64,000 nucleotides of DNA from Holophaga foetida DSM 6591 (lineage in GTDB: Bacteria; Acidobacteriota; Holophagae; Holophagales; Holophagaceae), in assembly GCF_000242615.2 (NCBI RefSeq), contig NZ_KI912268.1, forward strand, positions 2,301,977 through 2,365,976, given 5' to 3'. Below are positions 50,274-59,250 of the stretch, piece after piece (position 1 is the stretch's first letter; each line of letters begins with the position of its first letter). Made by a program: the position numbers and the translations under genes. The notes beneath the pieces are model-generated. The model had not been told where the DNA came from, searched no databases, and saw nothing but the letters and a program-made list of their open reading frames with translations.

Positions 50274-50903
50274 TTACTTCTTGCCCTTCTTGGCAGGGGC
50301 AGCAGCGGCGGGGGCCTCCTCGGCGCCCTCGACGACCTCCTCCACGGGCTTGCCCTGGATGGTGCAGATCACATTGTGGGTGTCGCCAATGATGGTCAGG
50401 TGGGTGTCAAAGGTCACCTGATCCACACGAAGGGTATCGCCAATGCGCATCCCGGCGACGTTGATATCGATGTGACCGGGAATGAAGGCGGGCAGGCACT
50501 CGACTTCAACCTCGCGGTGGGTGAAGTCCAGGATGCCGCCCTCCTTGACGCCGATGGGGTTGCCCTTGAGGACCAGGGGAGCCTTGACACGCACCTTGTG
50601 GGTGGGATCGACGCGCATGAAGTCCACGTGGGAGAGGCGGCCGGTGACGGGATCGCGCTGCAGGTCCTTGATGATGACGTGGCGCTTGATGTCCGTGCCT
50701 TCACGCTGCATGTTGATCAGGCTGTTCATGCCGGATTCGCTGGCGATGATGCGGGCCACAACCTTGGGACTGATGGCGATGGACACGGTGGGCTCGTTGA
50801 GACCGTAGATGACCGCGGGGATGAGGCTGGCGTTGCGCAGATCGCGGGTGGCGTTCTTGCCGACCTTCTCACGGGGGGTTACGACGATGGTTTCTTCGCT
50901 CAT
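50274..50903 (-). CDS. rplY: 50S ribosomal protein L25 (Ctc/TL5 long form)
   Basis: A 209-residue protein with an N-terminal 5S-rRNA-binding L25 domain (NATRDLRNASLIPAVIYG) and the C-terminal TL5 beta domain (HREVEVECLPAFIPGHIDINVAGMRIGD). A Lys/Ala/Glu-rich tail ends in KKGKK. The ATG at 50903 has AGGAGG upstream; the longer frame is not part of the family. A promoter at 50989-51017 and three consecutive hairpins make up its leader. It is divergent from ppk1. Confidence 0.96.
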   Translation of the reverse strand: MSEETIVVTPREKVGKNATRDLRNASLIPAVIYGLNEPTVSIAISPKVVARIIASESGMNSLINMQREGTDIKRHVIIKDLQRDPVTGRLSHVDFMRVDPTHKVRVKAPLVLKGNPIGVKEGGILDFTHREVEVECLPAFIPGHIDINVAGMRIGDTLRVDQVTFDTHLTIIGDTHNVICTIQGKPVEEVVEGAEEAPAAAAPAKKGKK

Positions 50904-50917
50904 GGTTCCTCCTACCT

Positions 50918-50981
50918 GGCCGCTGAAACGCGGCCCTCTCGTTGGGGACGGGCCTGGCGGCCCGGATGCCCGTCGTGGGCA
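50918..50981 (-). promoter_or_regulatory. Three-hairpin 5' leader of rplY
   Basis: The transcribed leader holds three consecutive perfect hairpins: TGCCC/GGGCA (50967-50981), CGGGCC-TGGC-GGCCCG (50949-50964) and GGCCGC-TGAAAC-GCGGCC (50918-50935), the last just before the AGGAGG ribosome site. A role in autoregulation is inferred. Confidence 0.55.
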
Positions 50982-50988
50982 AGCTGTT

Positions 50989-51017
50989 AGAATACCCCCG
51001 TTTCCCTTATTTTTCAA
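50989..51017 (-). promoter_or_regulatory. Promoter of rplY
   Basis: On the minus strand TTGAAA (51012-51017), a 17 bp spacer and TATTCT (50989-50994) match the sigma-70 pattern. Transcription would start near 50982, directly at the first leader hairpin. Confidence 0.65.
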
Positions 51018-51068
51018 AGGTCCATTACCCGTCACACGCACGTCACGGCCCCCAGGCAGACTGTAATC

Positions 51069-53207
51069 ATGGTTCGAACCCTCCCCCGCCCTGATGATTT
51101 CCTGAATCGCGAGCTGAGCTGGCTGGCCTTCAACGAGCGGGTGCTCGAAGAGGCCGAGGATCCCCATGTCCCCCTCCTGGACAGGGTCAAGTTCCTCGCC
51201 ATCGTCTCCAGCAACTGGGACGAGTTCTTCTCGGTCCGGGTCGCCGGAATCTGGCGCCAGATCGATGCCGGTATCACCCACCCCGGGCCTGACGGGCGGA
51301 CACCCCGGCAGCTCCTGGACGAGATCTCCACCCGGATCCACGACCTTTCCACCCGCCAGCACGCCATCTTCCACGACACCCTCAAGCCCCTGCTGCGCTC
51401 CGAGGGCATCCACATCCTCAAGCCGGACCAGCTCAGCGATTTCCAACGGGACTTCGTCCGTCGCTACTTCGAGCAGACGATCTCCCCTCTGATCACACCC
51501 CTGGCGGTGGACAACAGCCACCCCTTCCCCCGCCTTGGCAACCGCGCCCTGGTGCTGATGGCGGAGCTGGAGGCCGAGGAACGACTGGAGGAGGAGCGCC
51601 TCCCCGTATCAGAACTGTCCATCATCCACGTTCCCCTCACGGTGGCCCCCCGCTTCCTGCGGCTTCCCAGCCCCCAGGGAGGCTATGCCTTTGTGATCCT
51701 GGAGGACGTGATCCGGATGTTCGCCCACCAGGTCTTCTCCGGATATTCCATTACGAACTGCAACGCCATCCGGGTGACCCGGGACATGGATCTGCCCCTG
51801 GATGAGGACCCCTACGAAGACCTGATGAAGACCGTGGAGGAGCACCTCCGCAGCCGCCGCCGAGGCGCCACGGTCCGGCTCCAGTATGAGGAGGGCCTCA
51901 GCCCCCACCTTCTCAACACCCTCATTGAGGAACTGGAACTGGCGCCGGAGGACCTCTACCCCACGGAAGGCTTCGCCGCATTCTCCGACCTGATGCAGCT
52001 CTACGAACAGATCGACCTGCCGCACCTGAAGGAGGCCCCCATGCCCCCTCTTCCGGTACCTCAGATCGAGCAAGCCCATTCCGTCTTCGACGCCATCGCC
52101 AAGAACGACATCCTGGTGAACCACCCCTTCCAGAGCTTCGACGACTCGGTAATGCGTTTCCTGAGGGAGGCTGCCGACGATCCCAACGTCCTGGCCATCA
52201 AGATGACCCTCTACCGGATGAGTCGGCAAAGTCCCATCGCCTCCGCCCTGGAGCGCGCCGCGGAGCGGGGTAAGCAGGTGGCCGCCATCGTGGAACTCCG
52301 GGCCCGCTTCGATGAGGAGGCCAATATCGCCTGGGCCCGACGCCTTGAGAAGGCCGGCGTCTACGTGGTCTATGGCATGCCCTCCTACAAGACCCACGGC
52401 AAGGCCTGTCTGGTGATCCGGCGAGAGGCCACGGGTATCAAGCGCTACTGCCATCTCAGCACCGGAAACTACAACGAAAAGACCAGCCGCCTCTATTCTG
52501 ATCTGGGGCTCTTCACAGCCAGGCCGGAGTTCGGCGAAGACCTCTCCAACCTCTTCAACCTGCTGACGGGCTACACCCGCCCCCCCAGCTTCCATAAGCT
52601 AATCATAGCGCCCCAATCCTTCCGCCAAGCCCTCTACGACCGTATCGACCGAGAGCGCCAGCACGCCCGGGATGGCAAACCAGCCCGCATGATTCTCAAG
52701 AGCAATGCACTGGCCGACGGCCCCATGATTCAGCAGCTCTACGAAGCCAGCCAGGACGGCGTAAAGGTCGATCTCATCGTCCGGGGAAGCTGCTGCATCC
52801 GCCCTGGCGTGCCCGGTCTTTCGGAGAACATCCGGGTGGTATCCATCCTGGATCGCTTCCTGGAGCATGCGAGGGTCTATCACTTCACCAATGACGGGGA
52901 TCCGGAAACCATCCTGGCATCCGGGGATCTCATGAGCCGGAACCTGGACAACCGTGTCGAAGTGGCCTTCCCCCTGGTGGATCCCATCGTGGCCGCCCAG
53001 GTGGTGGAACTTCTGGAACTCCAACTTCAGGACACGATCAAGGGGAGGGTCCTGGGCCCAGATGGTTCGGTGCTCCGCCGCGGCCTGGACCCCAATGGCC
53101 CTCGCCTCAACAGTCAGATCAAGACCTACGAGCACCTGCTCTTCGTAAGCGGCGCCAGGTTCGTCACCCAGAAGCTGAGCGGGACTTATCACGATGAGGA
53201 CATCTGA
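51069..53207 (+). CDS. ppk1: Polyphosphate kinase
   Basis: A 712-residue enzyme that polymerises the gamma phosphate of ATP into polyphosphate. The N-terminal domain starts FLNRELSWLAFNERVLEEA; the catalytic part has KMTLYRMS, the first active-site His in CYCHLSTGNYNEKTSRLYSDLGL-type segment (read here as YCHLSTGNYNEKT), and the second phospholipase-D-like domain around SRNLDNRVEVAFP. Length and order match bacterial Ppk1. It is divergent from rplY. The region before the ATG lacks a ribosome site. Confidence 0.97.
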   Translation: MVRTLPRPDDFLNRELSWLAFNERVLEEAEDPHVPLLDRVKFLAIVSSNWDEFFSVRVAGIWRQIDAGITHPGPDGRTPRQLLDEISTRIHDLSTRQHAIFHDTLKPLLRSEGIHILKPDQLSDFQRDFVRRYFEQTISPLITPLAVDNSHPFPRLGNRALVLMAELEAEERLEEERLPVSELSIIHVPLTVAPRFLRLPSPQGGYAFVILEDVIRMFAHQVFSGYSITNCNAIRVTRDMDLPLDEDPYEDLMKTVEEHLRSRRRGATVRLQYEEGLSPHLLNTLIEELELAPEDLYPTEGFAAFSDLMQLYEQIDLPHLKEAPMPPLPVPQIEQAHSVFDAIAKNDILVNHPFQSFDDSVMRFLREAADDPNVLAIKMTLYRMSRQSPIASALERAAERGKQVAAIVELRARFDEEANIAWARRLEKAGVYVVYGMPSYKTHGKACLVIRREATGIKRYCHLSTGNYNEKTSRLYSDLGLFTARPEFGEDLSNLFNLLTGYTRPPSFHKLIIAPQSFRQALYDRIDRERQHARDGKPARMILKSNALADGPMIQQLYEASQDGVKVDLIVRGSCCIRPGVPGLSENIRVVSILDRFLEHARVYHFTNDGDPETILASGDLMSRNLDNRVEVAFPLVDPIVAAQVVELLELQLQDTIKGRVLGPDGSVLRRGLDPNGPRLNSQIKTYEHLLFVSGARFVTQKLSGTYHDEDI

Positions 53208-53237
53208 GGCCTTAGACTGGTAGTTCTCGGAGGCATC

Positions 53238-54284
53238 ATGGGAAAGATCAGTCGGGCCGCAATCTACGATGTGCTGAACGCCTTCCAGGCGCCGGGGGCC
53301 AACGCCTCCCTAGTGGCCATGAAGGCCGTGCAGCGCATGGAGGTGGAGGAGGACCGGGTCTTGCTGGACCTCCGCCTCTCCAGTGTCTTCCAGCCCCACG
53401 AAGCCGTGATGCGCCAGGAGCTGGAAACCCGCCTCCGGGAACGGGCCGGAGCCGCCGAGCTCACCCTCCGCTTTGCCTGGGAGCGGGCCCCGGAGGTTGA
53501 AACGGTCAACCTCCTTCCCACCGTCAAGCACTGCGTCGTCGTGGGCAGCGGCAAGGGTGGCGTGGGCAAGAGCACCGTGGCGGCCAACCTGGCCTGCGCC
53601 CTGGCCCTGAAAGGGCTGAAGACAGGGCTTCTGGACATGGATATCCACGGCCCCAGCATGGGCATGATGTTCGGGGTCAAGGACGGGCCGGAAGGCACCC
53701 CGGAGGGCCGGATCATCCCCATCGAGAAGTTCGGGCTCAAGCTCATGTCCATGGGCTTCCTCATCGATGACGACCGGCCGGTGATCTGGCGCGGCCCCAT
53801 GCTCAACAAGGCCCTGGTGCAGTTCCTGGGGGATGTGGAGTGGGGCGACCTGGATGTCCTGGTGATCGACCTCCCCCCCGGCACCGGAGATGTCCAGATC
53901 AGCCTGGTCCAGAACGCCAAGGAGGCCATCCAGAAGGGCGGGGCCATCGTGGTCAGCACTCCCCAGGATGTCGCCTTCCTGGACGCCAGGAAGGCCATCA
54001 GCCTCTTCCAGACCGTGGAGCTGCCCATCCTGGGCATCGTCGAGAACATGTCCAGCTTCATCTGCCCCAGCTGCCACACCGAGACCCAGATCTTCGGCCA
54101 CGGAACGGTCAAGGCCGCCGCTGCCCGCATGGGCCTGCCCTTCCTTGGCGAGGTTCCCATTGACCTGGACCTGCGCAAGGGCGGAGACGAAGGGACGCCC
54201 CTGGTGGTGGGACACCCCGAAAGCCCCCAGTCCCAGGTCTTCCTCGGCATGGCCCAGGAGCTGAAGGACCGCTTCAAGCTCTGA
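53238..54284 (+). CDS. apbC: Mrp/ApbC-type iron-sulfur cluster carrier ATPase
   Basis: A 348-residue P-loop NTPase of the Mrp/NBP35 group that carries 4Fe-4S clusters. The N-terminal DUF59-like domain (1-85) is followed by the deviant Walker A GSGKGGVGKSTVAANLA, the switch I region DMDIHGPSMG, DLPPGTGD and the bridging cysteines in SSFICPSCHTE (CxxC). The length matches bacterial ApbC. GGAGG precedes the ATG. A strong hairpin lies just downstream (54307-54341). Confidence 0.95.
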   Translation: MGKISRAAIYDVLNAFQAPGANASLVAMKAVQRMEVEEDRVLLDLRLSSVFQPHEAVMRQELETRLRERAGAAELTLRFAWERAPEVETVNLLPTVKHCVVVGSGKGGVGKSTVAANLACALALKGLKTGLLDMDIHGPSMGMMFGVKDGPEGTPEGRIIPIEKFGLKLMSMGFLIDDDRPVIWRGPMLNKALVQFLGDVEWGDLDVLVIDLPPGTGDVQISLVQNAKEAIQKGGAIVVSTPQDVAFLDARKAISLFQTVELPILGIVENMSSFICPSCHTETQIFGHGTVKAAAARMGLPFLGEVPIDLDLRKGGDEGTPLVVGHPESPQSQVFLGMAQELKDRFKL

Positions 54285-54306
54285 TACCCACACAGGATCC
54301 ACCGAA

Positions 54307-54341
54307 GGGTGCAGAGAAGGTTCCGACCTCCCTCTGCGCCC
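54307..54341. repeat. Long hairpin, possible dispersed intergenic repeat
   Basis: GGGTGCAGAG (54307-54316) pairs with CTCTGCGCCC (54332-54341) with one G-U pair, and an inner AGGT-TCCG-ACCT (54318-54329) extends it. It lies between convergent apbC and the TPR gene. The CTCTGCGCCCTCCGCG-like text downstream of the stem recalls short interspersed repeats known in many bacterial genomes; that link is from memory and unproven. Confidence 0.5.
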
Positions 54342-54373
54342 TCCGCGTTGAATCTTTCAGCACCCCACGGCGA

Positions 54374-57055
54374 TCACCCCAGCCGCGCAGCCACTTCGCG
54401 GTAGTCAGGGTCCATCTCGTAGACTTGATGGAACTGCTCCAGGGCTTCCTCATGGTTGCCCTGGAGGAGCAGGATCTCACCCAGGTCATAGCGGAGGCCA
54501 ATGCCATCCTCTGGAGGGAAACCAGGGGATTCAATGCCTTGGCGCAACCATGCAACGGCCTCCTCCAGGTTCCCCTGGGCCTGCTCGCAAATGGAGAGCA
54601 TGGAGCAGCACTCCAGGGTGCGCTCGGGATCCCGCATGGCTTTCTTGAACTCCTCCATGGCGGGCTCGATCAGCATCATTTCCTTGTAGGCGATGCCGAG
54701 GTTGTAGTGAGTGTCGTAGTCATCACCCTTGACCTGCTGCTCGACACCCTCCCGGAAGGCGTTGAAGAGTTCATCCACACTCTGGATCTTCTCCACCACA
54801 TGGGTGGCATCGTGCATCTCCTCGCCCTCACCGGTGTCGATGAGGCCATCCCCCAAGACATCCGTCAGATCGAAGAAGGAGTTGGCGAAATCACTCTCCT
54901 CCAGGGGCTTGGCGGCGGGCTTGGCCTCCCGTCCCAGCCTGCGGAGGGCCGCATCGGCGACCTCCAGGCGATCCAGGAGCTCAGGATGGCGGGGATAGCG
55001 GGCCAGACAGGCCTCGATCTCCAGCTTGGCCTCTTCGGGGCTCCCATAGTCGAGCTGGAAGTCGATATCTGAAAGCGAGGAGCCCAGTTCCTCATCCACC
55101 TCGGCGGAAACGGGTTCCTCCGGCACCGGAAGTTCCCTGCCCTTGAGGAACTCCAGGGGCTCCAACTCCAGGGGCTCCACCTCCGGTAGCGGGAGCTCGC
55201 CCACCACATCCTGAACCTCCAGCTCAGGCATGAGAGGCGCCTCAAGTTCCGGCATCAGAGGCGCTTCAAAGGCCTCCAGGGGAGGGAGCTCCTGGGTCGG
55301 GGTCTGGAAGGCGAGGGGCAGCTCGAAGGCGTCTGGGGCAGCAGGAGTGTCTACCGGGGGAATGGGCTCTGGCAGGGCCTCAAGGGCGGGAAGTTCTTCG
55401 AGCTCCTCCATCGGGAAGACGGGAAGGGCATGGTCAGGATAGGACTCTTCCACCGGAGCGGGCAGGGCAATGACAGGGACCAGGGTGGGGCCTGAATCCG
55501 TGACCGGAGCGCTCTTGAGATCCAGGAGTCCGAGGGTCCTCCGGTAGAGACGCGTGGAGCCCGGGAAGAGGGCCTCGGCCTTGTCCAGCAGTTCGATGGC
55601 CAACTCCCGGTGCCCCAGGGGCACCAGACGCTCAGCCTGCTTCACGAAATGCATCTGCACCGCAGTCATCTTGCCGGTGCTCTTGATAATGTCTCCCACC
55701 CGGTTGATGGCATCCCGGTTGGTCGGATCCAGCTCCAGGATCTTCTGGAAGCAGTCCTGGGCACGGTCGGTGATCCGGTTGCGCAGGTAGTGCTCCGCAT
55801 CCCTCTGGAGCTGCTCGATCTGCATGCGACGGACCGGATCCACCTCCGTGACCTCGAAGGCGGGGGACGGCTCGATCTCAGGTCCAGGGGCGAAAGTCAC
55901 CTGACGGCTGGGAGCCGCCTCTGTGAGTTGCTCCGGAGTGACGCCAAGGCCGCCGAGCTGCTCAGCGATCTCGTCAGCCTGCGAGGCATTGCCCTGGGCC
56001 ATGGCCTCGCCACGGGCCTGCTTGAGGGCCTGGATCTGATCGGCGCGATTTCCGCTCTGGTGGGCGATCTCCGCCAGGAGAAGCCACGCGTCCGCGCTGA
56101 GATGCCCCTGTAGCCCCATCTCAAGGGCATGGGCCGCCGCGTCCCCGTGCCCTCGTCTGGCCATCTCACGGCCGATGGGCTGGTAGAGCCGAAGTGCCTC
56201 CTCCGCCCGCCCAGCCTTGACGAGTTCACGCAGGGCACGCTCGCAGAGGGCCAGTGACTTCTCCGGAAGCTGGGGGATCTGGGCCAAGGCCTCCAGAGCT
56301 GATTCCGGATGCTTGGCCTGGATCTCCACCTCAGCCAGAGCGTCCAGAATCTCAAGACAGCGGGGATTTGCAGTCAAGCCCTCCCGAAGGTAGCCGGCGG
56401 CCGCCACAAGGTCCTTCTGGATCACCGCCAAGCGGGACTGGGTGAGGAAGACCTGGGGCGTGGTCACCATGGCCTTGGCCCGCTCCAGGATCTGGCCGGC
56501 CTCGGTGTGCATCTGCTCCACGGCCAGGGATTCCGCCACCTCCAGGTAGATCCCGGCCGCCCGTTCCTTCATCCCCTCTTTGTTGTAGAGATCCGCCAGC
56601 TTCACCTTGTTCTTGAGATTCTTGGGGTCGAGTTCCACGACCTTGGCGAATTCTTCCAGGGCCCGCTTGATGAGGCCCTTCTTCGTGAAGTGATCCGCCA
56701 CCTCGATGTGGATCGCAATGGCCTCCTTGATCATATTGGTCTGGCGGTAGAGGTCCGCCAAACGGGCCGCCACATCCACATCCCCGGGGGCCGTGCGGTG
56801 GGCTTTCTTGAGAACGGCGCTGGCCTTGGCCTGGAAACCGCCGCGCTCGAACCCGATGCCCGCTTTCTTGAACATCTCGATGGCTTCCGGGACACACCCC
56901 GCCTGGAGGTAGGCATCCCCCACGCGATTCACCATGTTGAAGTCGTCGGGCCGATCATCCACCAGCTTCAGGAATTCCTCAATGGCCCGCTCGATCCTGC
57001 CTGAGGCGAGAAAGTTCTCTGCCTGCTTGGTGATCTTGTTGCGGTCAATTGCCAT
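54374..57055 (-). CDS. Large tetratricopeptide-repeat protein
   Basis: An 893-residue cytoplasmic protein. From about residue 5 to 380 helix-turn-helix TPR units are recognisable (ASGRIERAIEEFLKLVDDRPDDF, RALEEFAKVVELDPKNLKNK), with more near 420-500. An acidic, Pro/Leu/Glu-rich linker (about 545-690) includes a tandem EAPLMPEL repeat. A second TPR block lies at the C-terminus (about 775-893). No signal peptide. The Met at 57055 has GAGGC upstream; the longer frame is antisense to cdd flanking sequence. A scaffold role is inferred from the repeats. Confidence 0.85.
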   Translation of the reverse strand: MAIDRNKITKQAENFLASGRIERAIEEFLKLVDDRPDDFNMVNRVGDAYLQAGCVPEAIEMFKKAGIGFERGGFQAKASAVLKKAHRTAPGDVDVAARLADLYRQTNMIKEAIAIHIEVADHFTKKGLIKRALEEFAKVVELDPKNLKNKVKLADLYNKEGMKERAAGIYLEVAESLAVEQMHTEAGQILERAKAMVTTPQVFLTQSRLAVIQKDLVAAAGYLREGLTANPRCLEILDALAEVEIQAKHPESALEALAQIPQLPEKSLALCERALRELVKAGRAEEALRLYQPIGREMARRGHGDAAAHALEMGLQGHLSADAWLLLAEIAHQSGNRADQIQALKQARGEAMAQGNASQADEIAEQLGGLGVTPEQLTEAAPSRQVTFAPGPEIEPSPAFEVTEVDPVRRMQIEQLQRDAEHYLRNRITDRAQDCFQKILELDPTNRDAINRVGDIIKSTGKMTAVQMHFVKQAERLVPLGHRELAIELLDKAEALFPGSTRLYRRTLGLLDLKSAPVTDSGPTLVPVIALPAPVEESYPDHALPVFPMEELEELPALEALPEPIPPVDTPAAPDAFELPLAFQTPTQELPPLEAFEAPLMPELEAPLMPELEVQDVVGELPLPEVEPLELEPLEFLKGRELPVPEEPVSAEVDEELGSSLSDIDFQLDYGSPEEAKLEIEACLARYPRHPELLDRLEVADAALRRLGREAKPAAKPLEESDFANSFFDLTDVLGDGLIDTGEGEEMHDATHVVEKIQSVDELFNAFREGVEQQVKGDDYDTHYNLGIAYKEMMLIEPAMEEFKKAMRDPERTLECCSMLSICEQAQGNLEEAVAWLRQGIESPGFPPEDGIGLRYDLGEILLLQGNHEEALEQFHQVYEMDPDYREVAARLG

Positions 57056-57104
57056 GAGATGCCTCGGAACTGTACGTGATTCTAAAGCGTGATAGGGCAG
57101 TTGC

Positions 57105-57533
57105 CTAGTCGAGAATCCCCAAATGACGGCCAGTGAAAGCATAGGGGAGCAAGTCCCCAAGCCGGTGGATAACCCGCTCCCGCCGATTGGCGAGCAGAAT
57201 GAGCAGTTCAGCGGAGAACTCTGCCAAGACCTGCCGACAAGCACCACACGGGGGTGTCAGGGTTTCTGCCTCGGTCACCACCACCAGCGCGATAGGACCG
57301 GGAAGCCTCAAGCCCTGGGCCACCGCAGCGCTGATGGCACCCCGCTCGGCACAGAGCCCCACGGGGTAGGAGGCGTTTTCCACATTGCACCCAGTCACGA
57401 TCCGCCCCCCCGGGAAGGCCAGGGCCGCTCCCACCTTGAAGCGGGAATAAGGGGCATAGGCGTGGCCCCAGGCCTCCCAGGCCGCACCCAGCAGTGGTTC
57501 CCATTCCGGGGACTGGGCATCTTCATAGGGCAT
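57105..57533 (-). CDS. cdd: Cytidine deaminase
   Basis: A 142-residue enzyme that deaminates cytidine and deoxycytidine for pyrimidine salvage. The zinc site is C61-A-E63 (CAERGAI, with Glu63 as proton shuttle), C96 and C99 (PPCGAC). YSRFKVGAAL and GCNVENASYP complete the family pattern. Short form, as in B. subtilis (homotetramer). CAGGAGCC precedes the ATG. The TPR gene follows on the same strand after 49 bp. Confidence 0.96.
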   Translation of the reverse strand: MPYEDAQSPEWEPLLGAAWEAWGHAYAPYSRFKVGAALAFPGGRIVTGCNVENASYPVGLCAERGAISAAVAQGLRLPGPIALVVVTEAETLTPPCGACRQVLAEFSAELLILLANRRERVIHRLGDLLPYAFTGRHLGILD

Positions 57534-57580
57534 GGAGGCTCCTGCGTGGGGTTACAGCGTAGGGCCAGAACCAACCAATC

Positions 57581-58486
57581 TCAACTCCCCTCTGCTTGTG
57601 CCAGTGCCAGGGCGCGCCAGCTGCTGGTCCTCCCCTGAAAGGCTCTACGCCCCTCCCGCCCGAAGATCTCCAGGAAGACCTCCCGACGCTTGAGGTGGGC
57701 GTGCAGGATCGCGCCCGAGAGGCGCTCCAGCTCATGTTCGAAGGCGATTCCCGGCCGCCACGCCTGCAGATCCAGCCGGAGCTGCACCCCTACCGTGACC
57801 TCCTCCTCGAACTCCCGCACCCAGGGCTCCCCCCGCTGGGCCGTGCGCTTCCAATGGATACGGGCAGGCGGATCCCCGATACGGAAGGGCCTGGCGCCAT
57901 CGGGGCTCGCGGCCCCGCTTCGGGAGGATGTCCTGGGGGCTTCGCCCTTCCACTCGGCATGGCTGGGCCCGGATCGGGGGTGGGGAAGGACCATCAGGGC
58001 TTGATCGATGGGAAGGCGCAGCGATTTCTCAAGAAAGCCGAAAGGGTAGCTGGTCCGCAGTTCCAGGGCGCTCACCCGCCACCAGCCCCGCCGCTCCGGA
58101 TGGGCCTGGAGGACCACCACCCCTTCGGCCAGCGCCCTTCCCCCTGCGTAGTATCCGGGCTCAACCCGCCCGCCTTCACAGATCAGACAGATCTGGAGGC
58201 AGCGAACCCGCCCGGGAAACCGGTCCCGGAACTGGACCCGCACCCCGCCCCCCATGCGGACAAAGAGGTTGCCTTCGGTGATCTGCACCATCCGAAGCCC
58301 CCGGATGGCCGCCCTGCTCACCCAACCGGATACCAGGAAGAGGCCCACCATCAGGGAGAAGACCAGATAGAGCAGATTGTTGCCTGTATGCACTGCCAGG
58401 GCCCCGAGGGCGAGCATGGCCAGCAGGTACTCGCCCCCCAGGCGCGTGATGGCGAGGCCGAGATGGCCATCATTCCACAGTTTCAT
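57581..58486 (-). CDS. DUF58 domain protein
   Basis: A 301-residue membrane protein. Two N-terminal transmembrane helices (about 15-50) precede a beta-rich region and the DUF58 core, seen as FRIGDPPARIHWKRTAQRGEPWVREFEEE, which is the family signature. Members are usually next to MoxR-type ATPases and transglutaminase genes; neither is here. The Met at 58486 has GGAGG before it; the 16 extra upstream residues are not family-like. Function unknown; the family has been linked to envelope and complex assembly. Confidence 0.85.
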   Translation of the reverse strand: MKLWNDGHLGLAITRLGGEYLLAMLALGALAVHTGNNLLYLVFSLMVGLFLVSGWVSRAAIRGLRMVQITEGNLFVRMGGGVRVQFRDRFPGRVRCLQICLICEGGRVEPGYYAGGRALAEGVVVLQAHPERRGWWRVSALELRTSYPFGFLEKSLRLPIDQALMVLPHPRSGPSHAEWKGEAPRTSSRSGAASPDGARPFRIGDPPARIHWKRTAQRGEPWVREFEEEVTVGVQLRLDLQAWRPGIAFEHELERLSGAILHAHLKRREVFLEIFGREGRRAFQGRTSSWRALALAQAEGS

Positions 58487-58513
58487 GTGCCTCCCCTCCA
58501 GCCCATCCCATGG

Positions 58514-58519
58514 GATACT
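58514..58519 (+). promoter_or_regulatory. -10-like hexamer directly before ribE
   Basis: GATACT seven bases before the ribE ATG; the intervening GAAGACT is a weak ribosome site. Weaker than the other cases in the window. Confidence 0.2.
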
Positions 58520-58526
58520 GAAGACT

Positions 58527-59165
58527 ATGTTCACCGGACTGATCCGTCACCTGGGCAAGCTCGAATCCCGCACCCCCCGTCCCGGGGGGGCGCGACTCCG
58601 CATCTCCGCTTCGCCGGAACTCCTGGCGAGGGCCGAGATGGGCGCAAGCATCGCCTCCAATGGCTCCTGCCTCACGGCGGTGAGCCGGAACGAACACGCA
58701 TTCGAAGCCGACCTCTCCGAGGAGACCCTCCTCAAGACCACCTGGAGCCGTCTCCCCCTGGGGGCGATGGTCCACCTGGAGCCCGCTCTGCTCGTAGGCG
58801 ACCCCCTGGATGGCCACCTGGTATCCGGCCATGTGGACGGCGTGGGGTGCCTCCTGGAGCGTCCCCGGGACGAGGGTTTCTGGCGCTTCTCCATGCCTTC
58901 GGACCTGGCCCCCATGACCGCCCCCAAGGGCTCCGTGGCCGTGGACGGCATCTCCCTCACCGTCGTGGAATGCGGTCGGGACTGGTTCACCGTGGCCCTC
59001 ATCCCCGAGACCGTCCGCAGCACCCGCCTTGCCGGCATGCGTCCCGGCGATGAGGTGAACCTCGAAGCCGACCCCATCGGCCGCTATGTCGCCCGCGCCC
59101 TGGAGCTCAGACAGAAGGATGCGACCTTGGGGAATTTCATGAAGAACGGGTGGGGACAGGCCTGA
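58527..59165 (+). CDS. ribE: Riboflavin synthase, alpha subunit
   Basis: A 212-residue enzyme that dismutates two 6,7-dimethyl-8-ribityllumazine molecules to riboflavin. It begins MFTGLIRHLG, the universal start of this family, and contains two lumazine-binding repeats, each with a Gly-Ser/Gly-Asp and a Thr/Ser-rich motif (ASNGSCLTAV in the first; VAVDGISLTVV in the second). It is separated from other rib genes and no FMN riboswitch is visible upstream. The frame extends to 58377 but the family start is the Met at 58527. Confidence 0.96.
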   Translation: MFTGLIRHLGKLESRTPRPGGARLRISASPELLARAEMGASIASNGSCLTAVSRNEHAFEADLSEETLLKTTWSRLPLGAMVHLEPALLVGDPLDGHLVSGHVDGVGCLLERPRDEGFWRFSMPSDLAPMTAPKGSVAVDGISLTVVECGRDWFTVALIPETVRSTRLAGMRPGDEVNLEADPIGRYVARALELRQKDATLGNFMKNGWGQA

Positions 59166-59250
59166 CCCGGCAGGAAATCATCCCAGGGCATCTCCCGCCG
59201 ATGACATGAGAACACTGACGTTTGTGTTGCGAATCAGCGAGGAGAGGGAG

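Noticed and set aside
58486..58527. FMN riboswitch before ribE
   Set aside because: Only 40 bp lie between the divergent starts and the conserved RFN element is absent.
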